From Verrucomicrobiota bacterium (GTDB lineage: Bacteria > Verrucomicrobiota > Verrucomicrobiia > Verrucomicrobiales > Verrucomicrobiaceae), in the NCBI GenBank assembly GCA_023429545.1, contig JAEYUU010000715.1, positions 1 to 6,015 of the forward strand: DNA of 6,015 nucleotides. Reading direction: 5' to 3'. The stretch's first letter is position 1. Each line of letters begins with the position of its first letter. Both the position numbers and the translations under genes were made by a program. The notes below the pieces were generated by a model. The model searched no databases. It had not been told where the DNA came from and saw only the letters and a list, made by a program, of their open reading frames with translations. Positions 1-6,015 of the stretch are shown in pieces.

Positions 1-986
1 TGACCGCCTTCATGTTCGGCGTGACGCAGACCCTCACCGAAAACGGCCTGGATATCGGCTGGGCCAAGATCCAGTGCCTCCAAGAGCGGGGCGGAGGTGA
101 ACAACCCGGGCGCAGGAGCGGAATGCAGTTTATCTGCGGGCCATGGCGGGCAGGCCGCTTCCGGCAGCGACAATGCAGACTCAATGAACATCGAGTCCTC
201 CGGGGAAGTTGCCCCGGACTTGTCGGGTTCAAACCAGGCAAAGAAACCTCGCTGCGCTCTGGCCCCGGGCTGAAGGACGAAACTCTCGTCCTGGATGGCA
301 ACCATCGAGTGCTCATGCTGCAGGCGTTTCCCGGGAAGACTCGCAGCCAGCCCTGCCGACGCACCTCCCGCGCGCGCACTGAGTCCGTAAAATTGCAGGG
401 CATCCGTGGCGAATGAGAGACCCTTCCCCAAAGAGCCCACGATGGTCCACGGGCAGCGGCCGCCCATGGACTGATTCTGTCGGGAAGCGACCGCCATTCC
501 CTTCGACGCATGAGCCAGCGGGGTGTGATCCAGATACTGGCTCACATAGTATTCATTGAGGCGAATCGCACCGTCGTGGGCAAGGGCGATGTCCTGAACG
601 TGCACCAGATCGCACTGCACCACCTGCGTCCCCTTGTTCTCCACCTCCACATGCCAGAACCAAGCCGGGGACAACTCCGCCAGCACAAGGCGCAATCGGA
701 ACGCCAGATCCCCCCATCTTCCGCAGGCGACCATGCCACTTTCTTCGAATCGGTAGGACGCAGAGCTTCCGGGGCCAATCAGGGGAATCGCCCCGGCCGC
801 GTTGCCATGACATCGCAGAAAAATATTTGCAAGGCCGCCTTCGGCTTCGTTTCCGAGAAACAGATTGATCATGATGTCCCCGTGATCGATCCGGCGGATG
901 GAGCCATTCGAATTCAATTCCAATGTCAGCCCGGATGGACTGGCGGCACGAAAGGGAAAAACCACGGGTGCTTGAGCCTGCGTCAT
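1..986 (-). CDS. GH94-like (GH36-type domain) glycoside phosphorylase/hydrolase, N-terminal part, truncated by window edge
   Basis: An uninterrupted minus-strand frame of 328 codons runs from ATG at 986 to the window edge. The upstream in-frame stop is the TAG ending the preceding ABC gene, so ATG 986 (MTQAQAPVV) is the first possible ATG; GAAGG lies 9 bases before it. The sequence resembles the N-terminal beta-sandwich of large cellobiose-phosphorylase-like / GH36-type domain proteins related to the C-terminal part of cyclic beta-1,2-glucan synthases: SNGSIRRIDHGDIMINLF (about residues 26-43), IPLIGPGS (67-74), WFWHVEVEN (109-117), LNEYYVSQYLDHTPL (143-157), LQHEHSM (222-228). Such enzymes are usually around 1000 residues, so about a third is here. 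The catalytic (alpha/alpha)6 barrel and its acidic residue lie outside, so activity and substrate cannot be read. No signal peptide is visible, suggesting a cytoplasmic enzyme. It is probably co-transcribed with the ABC gene. The family call is from recalled motifs. Confidence 0.72.
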   Translation of the reverse strand, partial: MTQAQAPVVFPFRAASPSGLTLELNSNGSIRRIDHGDIMINLFLGNEAEGGLANIFLRCHGNAAGAIPLIGPGSSASYRFEESGMVACGRWGDLAFRLRLVLAELSPAWFWHVEVENKGTQVVQCDLVHVQDIALAHDGAIRLNEYYVSQYLDHTPLAHASKGMAVASRQNQSMGGRCPWTIVGSLGKGLSFATDALQFYGLSARAGGASAGLAASLPGKRLQHEHSMVAIQDESFVLQPGARAQRGFFAWFEPDKSGATSPEDSMFIESALSLPEAACPPWPADKLHSAPAPGLFTSAPLLEALDLGPADIQAVFGEGLRHAEHEGG

Positions 987-995
987 GATGAAAAA

Positions 996-1000
996 CCTTC
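996..1000 (-). promoter_or_regulatory. Ribosome-binding site of the GH94-like gene
   Basis: GAAGG on the minus strand, 9 bases before ATG 986, lies inside the 42-base gap after the ABC transporter stop. It is the clearest Shine-Dalgarno-like site in the window and supports the chosen start. No separate promoter or terminator fits comfortably in this gap, which supports co-transcription. Confidence 0.55.
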
Positions 1001-1028
1001 GTCCGGGAGCGTATGATTCTGGACCTTC

Positions 1029-2762
1029 CTAGCTGAGTTCAGTCCACTTCCATGATCCGTCGTCCTTCAATTCAAGGCTGGTGTTATAGAGAGCCGGGTC
1101 CGGCTCGTCTTCTCCGAACGAGATGCAAGTGATCCCGCGACCGGCCAGAGCCGTCAGAACCTTGGTTTGAACCGGAACGCTCAGTACGGAACTCAGATTG
1201 TCCAAGAAGACGAACTTGGGGCCGGCAAGCACCGCACGCGCCACGGACATCAATTGCTGTTTGGCCAGTGACAAGGAATCGTCCCAGTCTCGCGAGATTT
1301 CAAAGTCCTCGAGCAATTTGAATTTGGACGTCACCAACCCAATCTCGGCAAAGAGTTCCTGGATGTACCGGTTGCTGATTTCCCGCTCGCGACCTGCCGG
1401 GATCAGAATCTCACGCGCAGTACCGACCGGCAGATAGGGTTGCTCAGGTAGAAAGGCCAGCTTTTCCCTGGGTGGCCGCACGATGGTGCCACCACCTTCG
1501 TTGTAGAGGCCCGCAGATGCCCGGAAGAGCGCGAATCTCGCCGCCTGATTGGGACCATGAACCAGCAGACTTCTGCCCGGCGCGATCGTGGCATTCAGGT
1601 CCCTGAGGATGACGTTGCCTGACTTGTCCGGCGACTGAAGCATGAGATCCGCGTAGATGATACAATCCGATCCCGTGGTGCATCTGATGGACGGTGTTTC
1701 AGACTGCATGGCCACGATGTCAGAGGCGTCAACAAACTCACCGATGCGGGTGACTACCGACGCATAAGCGGAGATGGTCTGGAATTGTGTGACAATCAGC
1801 GAAAAGGCGGCGACCAGCGTGGCGAAGGCCATCGCTGACTGCCCGATGACACCGAACTCAACCCCCCGATTGATGAAGAGTGGAGCCACCAGCAGCGTGG
1901 GGATCAACTGGATCATGTAATTGTATCCTGTGGTGAAAAAGCCCAGGTTCCGGTTCACCGTGGTGATGCGACGGAAGTTCATCACCAGTTGGTCGATGCG
2001 ATTCATCAGCCTCTCGCGTATGGTATCCTGATTGGCGGTGAGCGCGATCCCATCGGCGTTTTCGCGGACATGAATGAGTTCAGCTCTGAAATCCGCCTCG
2101 TAGTCCGCCTGCCGATAGTTCAGCCGGATGAGTGGACGCCCCAACAGGATGGTCAGCGTCGAGCCTGCGGCTGCATAAACCACCGCCACCACGAAGAGGG
2201 TCGGGCTGATGCTCCATAGAACCCCGGAAAATGAGAGCGCCGTTATTGTGCCATTGAGAATCATCAGCAGGAAGGAAAGCGTCACTGTAGTCAATTGCTT
2301 GACGTCCTCGGTCATGCGCTGGTCAGGATTCGTGAGTCCTTCCGCACCAAGATGCAGATAGATTCGCTGATCCATGTAGGAACGGACAATGCGGTGAGTC
2401 AGCCAGTCCCGCCAGAGCAGGCCCAGCCGTTCCTCCACAAAACGAAAGAACACCGCGACCAGGGTCGAGCCGGCAAAAACGGCGGCGTACGTCCAGGCAT
2501 AACGAACAAAGCCGGCCTTGTCACGGGCCTCGATCGACGACATGAAATCCCGCCCCACATAACTGTTCACCACATTCATGCCGTTGATACAAAGCATGAG
2601 CAACAGCAGTGCCGCTGCCAGCAACTTTGCCCGCCGGCCCACGGGCGATTTGAAGAACATCGCAGTTACTCTGAAGAGCCTGCGAGACATCTGACGGCTG
2701 AGAGATATTCTTTTCTGGTTCATGGCTTGCCGATGCCCGGCGCCGCCCCTTAGGCCCTGCAT
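1029..2762 (-). CDS. ABC transporter, fused permease/NBD of the ABCD (YddA/BacA-related) type, with degenerate ATPase motifs
   Basis: 577 residues: a six-helix membrane domain (helices near 47-67, 88-108, 160-180, 183-207, 275-297, 308-328) followed by an ABC ATPase-like domain (about 370-570). NPDQRMTEDV (145-154) and ELIHVRENADGIAL (228-241) are hallmarks of the ABC_membrane_2 family (YddA, Rv1819c, peroxisomal ABCD, SbmA/BacA). The nucleotide domain aligns without gaps but its motifs are altered. Walker A is GPNQAARF (403-410), lacking two glycines, the lysine and the Ser/Thr. The expected Q-loop glutamine is Glu440. The signature is LSLAKQQ (497-503) instead of LSLGEQQ. Walker B keeps Asp521, but the catalytic Glu is Asn522. 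The D-loop is SVLS (525-528) and the H-loop His is Glu551. ATP hydrolysis by this subunit looks unlikely; it could be driven by proton flux like SbmA/BacA or pair with an active partner. Met14 (ATG 2723) is an alternative start; neither has a clear ribosome-binding site. The substrate is unknown; the downstream GH94-like gene hints at a glycan. Confidence 0.88.
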   Translation of the reverse strand: MQGLRGGAGHRQAMNQKRISLSRQMSRRLFRVTAMFFKSPVGRRAKLLAAALLLLMLCINGMNVVNSYVGRDFMSSIEARDKAGFVRYAWTYAAVFAGSTLVAVFFRFVEERLGLLWRDWLTHRIVRSYMDQRIYLHLGAEGLTNPDQRMTEDVKQLTTVTLSFLLMILNGTITALSFSGVLWSISPTLFVVAVVYAAAGSTLTILLGRPLIRLNYRQADYEADFRAELIHVRENADGIALTANQDTIRERLMNRIDQLVMNFRRITTVNRNLGFFTTGYNYMIQLIPTLLVAPLFINRGVEFGVIGQSAMAFATLVAAFSLIVTQFQTISAYASVVTRIGEFVDASDIVAMQSETPSIRCTTGSDCIIYADLMLQSPDKSGNVILRDLNATIAPGRSLLVHGPNQAARFALFRASAGLYNEGGGTIVRPPREKLAFLPEQPYLPVGTAREILIPAGREREISNRYIQELFAEIGLVTSKFKLLEDFEISRDWDDSLSLAKQQLMSVARAVLAGPKFVFLDNLSSVLSVPVQTKVLTALAGRGITCISFGEDEPDPALYNTSLELKDDGSWKWTELS

Positions 2763-2764
2763 CC

Positions 2765-2779
2765 CATGACGCGGTCATG
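2765..2779. repeat. Short perfect dyad before the ABC transporter start
   Basis: CATGAC-GCG-GTCATG: two 6-base arms with a 3-base centre, ending 2 bases upstream of the first ATG of the ABC gene. It could be a small operator or a hairpin affecting initiation. If the true start is Met14 (2723), it lies in the 5' leader. Such a short dyad can arise by chance. Confidence 0.25.
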
Positions 2780-2930
2780 CCGGAGCTCTAGCACAAGCGC
2801 GGATAGAGCCAAGGTCCAACGGAAACTTACGGGCAAAGTCACCGGGGCGGCACAAGAACAAAGGTCCCAATCCGCCCGTCTGCAGGGCGAAACATGGAGG
2901 CTCGCCGCGGGGATCCGCCCAGGCCGCCAA

Positions 2931-3959
2931 CTACAGACGCCTGTGCCCCCTCAAATCCGGTTCTGAATTCGACCGTTTCAGCTTGCTCCCGGTGGAAGGC
3001 CCATCCGTGCCGTGCCCTTCCGCCTTGGGCGTCGGACTGTGCTTCCCCATCCCCAGCACTTCACCCACAGAAGCCCTTCTTGGTCTCGTTTCCACTTCTG
3101 GCCCGCCCTCTTTCACCCCCAATTCCCCGGTCTTCACCCCAGCGATGACCACCCCATCTCCTCTCACCAGCAGGTCAGCGGAGGTGCGCCCTTCCTTGCT
3201 GAAATCACGCACTTTGGTAATTCCCGCTTTGGATAGCTGGTCACGCAGATTTTCCAGATGGCTCGTGTTTGCTCCGTCGGCGACACCGGGCATCAAAGTC
3301 ACCTGCAGATTTCCTGGTTCAATACGCGGGTCCATGAGCTGCATCGCCTCCACCGCGTGATCGATCGTCACCTTTCCCTGATACACGTGCATGATTGCTC
3401 CCACCTTTGTCTCGGGATCGAACAGGCTCACGCCGGTGCAACTTGAGAGCGCGGTCGTAGCCACAGCGTCATTCACTCCGAGTCGCGCCACCGCCACCTC
3501 GTCCATCCCGGCGCTGTTCACAATTCTTGGCTCACGCTCATCCGAAAAGCCTTCAACCGCTGGCAGGCCCAATTCCTCCGCTTCGTCGTCCATCCGTGCC
3601 GCCTCCTTCCCGTGTCTATCTTTCTGCTCGTAAAACGCCTCCAGGTTTTCGGCCTCCATGGTGGCGGTAAGTTTGAAAGAGTCCGCCAAACGGGTTTCCG
3701 CCCTCGCGAGGCACTGGTCCACTCCATCGCGCCAGCCTTCCGCAGACGTCGGCATCGCTGTCCGTTCGATCGCGGAGTTTATCGGCCACTCCCTCAATTC
3801 ATCCATCACGGACGATTCCGCACGCGACATCTGGTGCGGATTCAATTTCAACGTGCCCAACCGCGCCTCAATCCGTTCCTTCAACAAAGTTACAACCTCC
3901 CTGTCAGTCTCCGCGTCCAGATCCAGGGCAGATGCTATCTCTTCGGGGTCCAAGGCCAT
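2931..3959 (-). CDS. CheD-like deamidase-domain protein with helical N-terminus and phosphosite-like tail
   Basis: 342 residues when started at ATG 3959. The frame stays open to an ATG at 4088, but those 43 codons are AT-rich and full of TTA, ATA and AGA, unlike the body, so I prefer 3959. Residues about 1-140 are charged and helix-prone, without a signal peptide. Residues about 145-275 match CheD, which deamidates glutamines on chemoreceptors: GMDEVAVARLG (151-161), then TTALSSCTGVSLFD (168-181), then GAIMH (187-191). Thr168, Cys174 and His191 have the spacing (-6, 0, +17) of the CheD catalytic triad. The usual LGSC is LSSC here. The CNF1/BLF1 toxins, which share this fold, have LSGC. The tail (about 280-342) is rich in Gly, Pro, Ser and Lys and carries RRAS (294-297) and RSNSEP (329-334). 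Typical CheD is about 160 residues, so this is an enlarged architecture. No chemotaxis gene is nearby. The substrate is unknown; a regulator, toxin or secreted effector are all possible. Confidence 0.78.
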   Translation of the reverse strand: MALDPEEIASALDLDAETDREVVTLLKERIEARLGTLKLNPHQMSRAESSVMDELREWPINSAIERTAMPTSAEGWRDGVDQCLARAETRLADSFKLTATMEAENLEAFYEQKDRHGKEAARMDDEAEELGLPAVEGFSDEREPRIVNSAGMDEVAVARLGVNDAVATTALSSCTGVSLFDPETKVGAIMHVYQGKVTIDHAVEAMQLMDPRIEPGNLQVTLMPGVADGANTSHLENLRDQLSKAGITKVRDFSKEGRTSADLLVRGDGVVIAGVKTGELGVKEGGPEVETRPRRASVGEVLGMGKHSPTPKAEGHGTDGPSTGSKLKRSNSEPDLRGHRRL

Positions 3960-4010
3960 GTCGCACGCTAAAAATATTCGATCTAAATGTAAACGTGAAA
4001 CTTTTGGCGC
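3960..4010 (-). promoter_or_regulatory. AT-rich leader upstream of the CheD-like gene, possible promoter
   Basis: Just upstream of ATG 3959 the DNA becomes about 70% A+T (3965-4000), in contrast to the GC-rich coding sequence on both sides. TTTACA (3993-3988) and GAATAT (3979-3974) occur on the minus strand, but not at standard -35/-10 spacing to each other, so no exact promoter can be called. The composition change marks this stretch as non-coding and supports the shorter start. Confidence 0.3.
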
Positions 4011-4081
4011 GGCACCTGTCGAACAAACTATTGGGCCATTTTCCTGTCTTCGTGATTCCTGAAACATGTCTGCTGCCGACA

Positions 4082-4113
4082 CCGCCACGACGCATCAGCA
4101 GCCGTGGCGGCTG
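4082..4113. repeat. Two overlapping, mutually exclusive hairpins between the isomerase and CheD-like genes
   Basis: CCGCCACG (4082-4089) pairs perfectly with CGTGGCGG (4103-4110) across a 13-base loop. The right arm also takes part in a second perfect hairpin, CAGCCG (4099-4104), TGG, CGGCTG (4108-4113). The two cannot form together. They begin 10 bases after the isomerase stop on the minus strand. They may act as a terminator or 3' end stabiliser, although no T-run follows, or as a switch in a long leader of the CheD-like gene. Confidence 0.45.
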
Positions 4114-4123
4114 ACGTGCGGGT

Positions 4124-5023
4124 TTAACACGGCGCTTGATGTCTCCGCACCCACTCCAGGTAGCTGCCGGCACACGCGTCAAGATTCTTGAGAGACCCAC
4201 CACCGCGCAGAGGGGAGCACATTTCATACACTGCAATGCCATCGAAGCCGCCGTCACGCAGGCCGTGGAAGAAAGCCTCGTAATCGATGAAGCCTGTGCC
4301 GAAGGGGACGGCGCGGACCCAGTCGGTGGGCTGCCGCTCGTAGTTCACTAGCTCGGGACGGTAGCGGTGGCGCGGCACCTTGATATAATCTGCATTCGTG
4401 GTGATGAGCGTGCGCGGCGCGGCCATGCGGGCCGCTTCGTACAAAGCTTCACCGCGCAGTGCGGGTGACCACGCATCGAATCCCAGGCCGCAGTTGGGCC
4501 GGTCGATATCCGTCTGCAGTTCCATGAGCGCCTCCGTGTGAAGGGCAAGGTCATGATGATTCTGAATGGCAATGGATACACCATGCGGCGCGGCACGGTC
4601 GCACATTTCCCGAATGGCGGAGACACAGCGCCGCCACTGTGCCTGAGGGTCCTGCCCCTCCTGCTCATACGCGGTGAAGATGCGTACCACCTCCGCCCCG
4701 AGTTGAGCTGCGATGATCGCCAGCGCCTCCACGTAGGCAATCTGGAACTCGATGTGCGGCACCTCGCAGCCCACGGCGGAGGGTTGGGAGAGATTCGTGT
4801 ATGCCGCGATTACCTCACAGCGCACCTTTGCCCCGGCAAGAGCCTCCTTGATTGGCGCCATGAATTCAGGGGTCGCATCCAGCGGCGAGAGATGGGGGCG
4901 CTTGCCGGCAATCATCACCGAGGGATAGCCCATCCTGCCCGCATGCCTGATGAATTCCACCAGGTTGAGCGTGTCCTGGCCCCAGAATCCGGCATAGCTG
5001 ATGGAGAAGAGGCAGGGAGTCAT
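4124..5023 (-). CDS. Sugar phosphate isomerase/epimerase-type TIM-barrel protein (xylose isomerase-like)
   Basis: 299 residues, the usual length for this family, with no signal peptide, so probably cytoplasmic. The pattern is the AP-endonuclease-2/xylose isomerase-like TIM barrel, whose members isomerise or epimerise sugars, inositols and related polyols using a divalent metal. Recognisable elements are FIRHAGRMGYPSVMI (24-38), LGAEVVRIF (108-116), VSIAIQNHHD (149-158), GLGFDAWSPALRGE (179-192), TTNADYIKV (208-216), GTGFIDYEAFF (242-252) and IAVYEMCSPLRGGGSL (263-278). Family metal ligands are normally Glu, Asp, His, Glu; the likely equivalents here are Gln154, Asp183, Asn210 and Glu267, so two may be changed. 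The chosen ATG at 5023 has only a weak ribosome-binding site, but the protein begins with a typical first strand (CLFSISYAGFW). With gaps of 242 bases upstream and 164 downstream it looks monocistronic. The substrate cannot be assigned. Confidence 0.85.
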   Translation of the reverse strand: MTPCLFSISYAGFWGQDTLNLVEFIRHAGRMGYPSVMIAGKRPHLSPLDATPEFMAPIKEALAGAKVRCEVIAAYTNLSQPSAVGCEVPHIEFQIAYVEALAIIAAQLGAEVVRIFTAYEQEGQDPQAQWRRCVSAIREMCDRAAPHGVSIAIQNHHDLALHTEALMELQTDIDRPNCGLGFDAWSPALRGEALYEAARMAAPRTLITTNADYIKVPRHRYRPELVNYERQPTDWVRAVPFGTGFIDYEAFFHGLRDGGFDGIAVYEMCSPLRGGGSLKNLDACAGSYLEWVRRHQAPC

Positions 5024-5099
5024 GGGATGTCAATGCCAGCAGGCAGGTCGTGAACTGTTGTTACGGAACCAGACGGCAGGGGCTTGCGGGGCAGATATT

Positions 5100-5122
5100 G
5101 GTAATGAAGGGCGTTCATTCCC
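5100..5122. promoter_or_regulatory. Dyad, candidate operator of the isomerase gene
   Basis: AATGAA (5103-5108), five bases, TTCATT (5114-5119), extended by GG/CC pairs after one mismatch. It lies about 80 bases upstream of the isomerase start, where a repressor or activator site could sit. Short centre-spaced dyads are typical of dimeric regulators, but this is a single copy and no regulator gene is visible. Confidence 0.3.
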
Positions 5123-5231
5123 CGGGATCAGGGCGTCGGGTGGCATGCCGCAGCGCGGTCTGATGCTGCTGTGCGCTGGTCGGTTGCCATCCAATCAATG
5201 AAAACATCAATCGCAGGCAATCAACAAGACA

Positions 5232-5245
5232 GCGACTGAAGTCGC
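5232..5245 (-). terminator. Small hairpin after the DUF2959-like gene, possible weak terminator
   Basis: On the minus strand GCGAC-TTCA-GTCGC forms a perfect 5-base-pair stem (a sixth pair is possible with a tighter loop), 20 bases after the stop codon. It is followed by TGTCTTGTTGA, which is T-rich but not a clean T-run. Position fits transcription termination; the short stem and interrupted T-tract keep confidence modest. Confidence 0.4.
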
Positions 5246-5265
5246 CGCCCCTTGGCACGTGCTCG

Positions 5266-5925
5266 CTACTTCATTGTCTTCACAAACGCGTCCGCTTCGG
5301 CGATGGCGCGATTCATCCGGTCGAGCAGGGCCTGGATGTCACCTTGGATGACATCCGCCTTGCCTCGCAAGGCACCGAGGGACTCCGCATTGAGGTTGTG
5401 CTTCAAGTAGAGGGTGTGGTCCCGCAGCTTGTCCAGCACGGGCGGCATGGCGTCATAGGAGTTGTGCAGGGCGCTGGAAAGGGAGGCAAAGTTGGCCTTG
5501 GTATCAATCAGCTTGGCTTGGCTCGATCCAGCCAGCGAGGCGTCACTCATGGTGCCGATTTCCTTCTGCCATTCCTTGAAGAGATCGGAGGCAACACGGT
5601 CCATCTCATCGATGCGATGCTTCACCACCTTGGTCGCGGCGTCACAGGCGAGGTATTCGGCATTGAGCTTGTCATACGCCTTTTCAAGATTGCTGCCGCT
5701 GCGTCCATAGACTGTCTGGAGCTGCTGCAACGCATCGCGGTACTCACCACCCGCTTCCTTCTGTTTGGCCTTTGCGTTCTTCACAGCGCGGACAAGGAGG
5801 TCGCGCTTCTCGAAGCCAATCTTCTCCATGGCGCCGTAGTAGACCGTGCGGCAGGAGGTGAGGGTGAGCCCGCAGCAAACAGACAAGATAGCCGCGGCGC
5901 GCCGGGGGCGGTTCATCATCATCAT
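5266..5925 (-). CDS. DUF2959-family lipoprotein
   Basis: 219 residues. The N-terminus has basic residues (RPRR, 6-9), a hydrophobic stretch and a lipobox LTSC (22-25), so Cys25 should be lipidated after signal peptidase II cleavage and the protein anchored in the cell envelope. The rest is charged, helix-rich and likely coiled coil. It matches the DUF2959 family: a TVYYGAMEKIG start to the mature protein, LEKAYDKLNAEY (79-90), FKEWQKEI (about 115-122) and a closing LYLKHNLNAESLGAL. The family has no established function known to me; an envelope structural or stress role is only a guess. The frame opens with four consecutive Met codons (5925-5914), all possible starts that leave the signal peptide intact; no strong ribosome-binding site discriminates between them. 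It is separated from the next gene by 242 bases and a hairpin, so probably a single-gene unit. Confidence 0.88.
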   Translation of the reverse strand: MMMMNRPRRAAAILSVCCGLTLTSCRTVYYGAMEKIGFEKRDLLVRAVKNAKAKQKEAGGEYRDALQQLQTVYGRSGSNLEKAYDKLNAEYLACDAATKVVKHRIDEMDRVASDLFKEWQKEIGTMSDASLAGSSQAKLIDTKANFASLSSALHNSYDAMPPVLDKLRDHTLYLKHNLNAESLGALRGKADVIQGDIQALLDRMNRAIAEADAFVKTMK

Positions 5926-6015
5926 GGCGAAAGAAGAACTGCTTCTGACGAGAATGTCAAACAGGACTGGTTTGCTTTCAGCTTGAGTTTCCTGTCGTTT
6001 CCCTTAACACAAAAG

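Larger units (their letters stand above)
5024..5265. other. Intergenic region between the isomerase and the DUF2959-like gene
   Basis: 242 bases without a supportable gene or RNA. It holds the hairpin at 5232-5245, three loosely spaced ATCAA words (5194-5198, 5206-5210, 5220-5224) in an AT-rich patch, and the dyad at 5100-5122. It must include the promoter of the isomerase gene if that is monocistronic, but I see no convincing -35/-10 pair. Confidence 0.5.

Noticed and set aside
12..1016. Two + strand frames (12-416 and 510-1016)
   Set aside because: Both are antisense to the continuous minus-strand GH94-like frame, which shows recognisable family motifs; the + products are compositionally odd and match no family I know.
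1029..2762. ABC transporter as a decaying pseudogene
   Set aside because: There is no stop or frameshift over 577 codons, the membrane domain motifs are intact, and NBD motif spacing is preserved, so a functional pseudo-ATPase is a better reading, though relaxed selection cannot be excluded here.
2763..2930. Possible small gene or RNA between the CheD-like and ABC genes
   Set aside because: No frame with plausible composition, no tRNA-like fold and no strong hairpin beyond the short dyad at 2765-2779.
4538..5053. A 171-codon + strand frame
   Set aside because: It is antisense to the well supported TIM-barrel gene and its product shows no recognisable domain.
5192..5225. Three ATCAA-containing words as a repeat array
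   Set aside because: Units are only 5 bases, spacing is uneven (12 and 14 bases), and there is no CRISPR-like or iteron-like regularity.
5932..5960. Perfect TTGACA (minus strand, 5960-5955) upstream of the DUF2959-like gene as a sigma70 promoter
   Set aside because: The hexamer at 17-base spacing is TCTTCT, a poor -10, and the transcript would begin almost at the start codon.

Overview
All five genes that can be supported lie on the minus strand, so the window is transcribed from right to left. Long + strand open frames exist, but each is antisense to a better minus-strand gene. The DNA is moderately GC-rich, ribosome-binding sites are mostly weak, and the gene mix (a DUF2959-type lipoprotein, a xylose-isomerase-like TIM barrel, a GH94-like carbohydrate enzyme) fits a Gram-negative environmental bacterium. 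Verrucomicrobiota is my best guess, from family resemblance only; the window has no phylogenetic marker.

Layout in transcription order. 5925-5266: DUF2959-like lipoprotein with a coiled-coil body, followed by a small hairpin. 5265-5024: intergenic stretch with one dyad. 5023-4124: sugar phosphate isomerase/epimerase-type TIM barrel with altered metal-site residues. 4123-3960: intergenic stretch with two overlapping, mutually exclusive hairpins and an AT-rich leader. 3959-2931: an unusual protein with a CheD-like deamidase domain (complete Thr/Cys/His triad), a helical N-terminal half and a low-complexity C-terminal tail carrying eukaryote-like phosphosite motifs. 2930-2763: intergenic. 2762-1029: ABC transporter half-molecule of the ABCD/YddA/BacA-related type in which essentially every ATP-handling motif is substituted. 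986-1: start of a large GH94-like (cellobiose phosphorylase / cyclic-glucan-synthase C-terminal type) enzyme that runs off the left edge.

The transporter and the GH94-like gene are 42 bases apart and are probably one operon, suggesting linked roles in handling an oligosaccharide or glucan. The other genes are separated by 160-240 bases and are probably separate units. The two most notable items are the apparently ATPase-dead but otherwise intact ABC transporter, and the CheD-like deamidase outside any visible chemotaxis context, which could be an effector or regulator.
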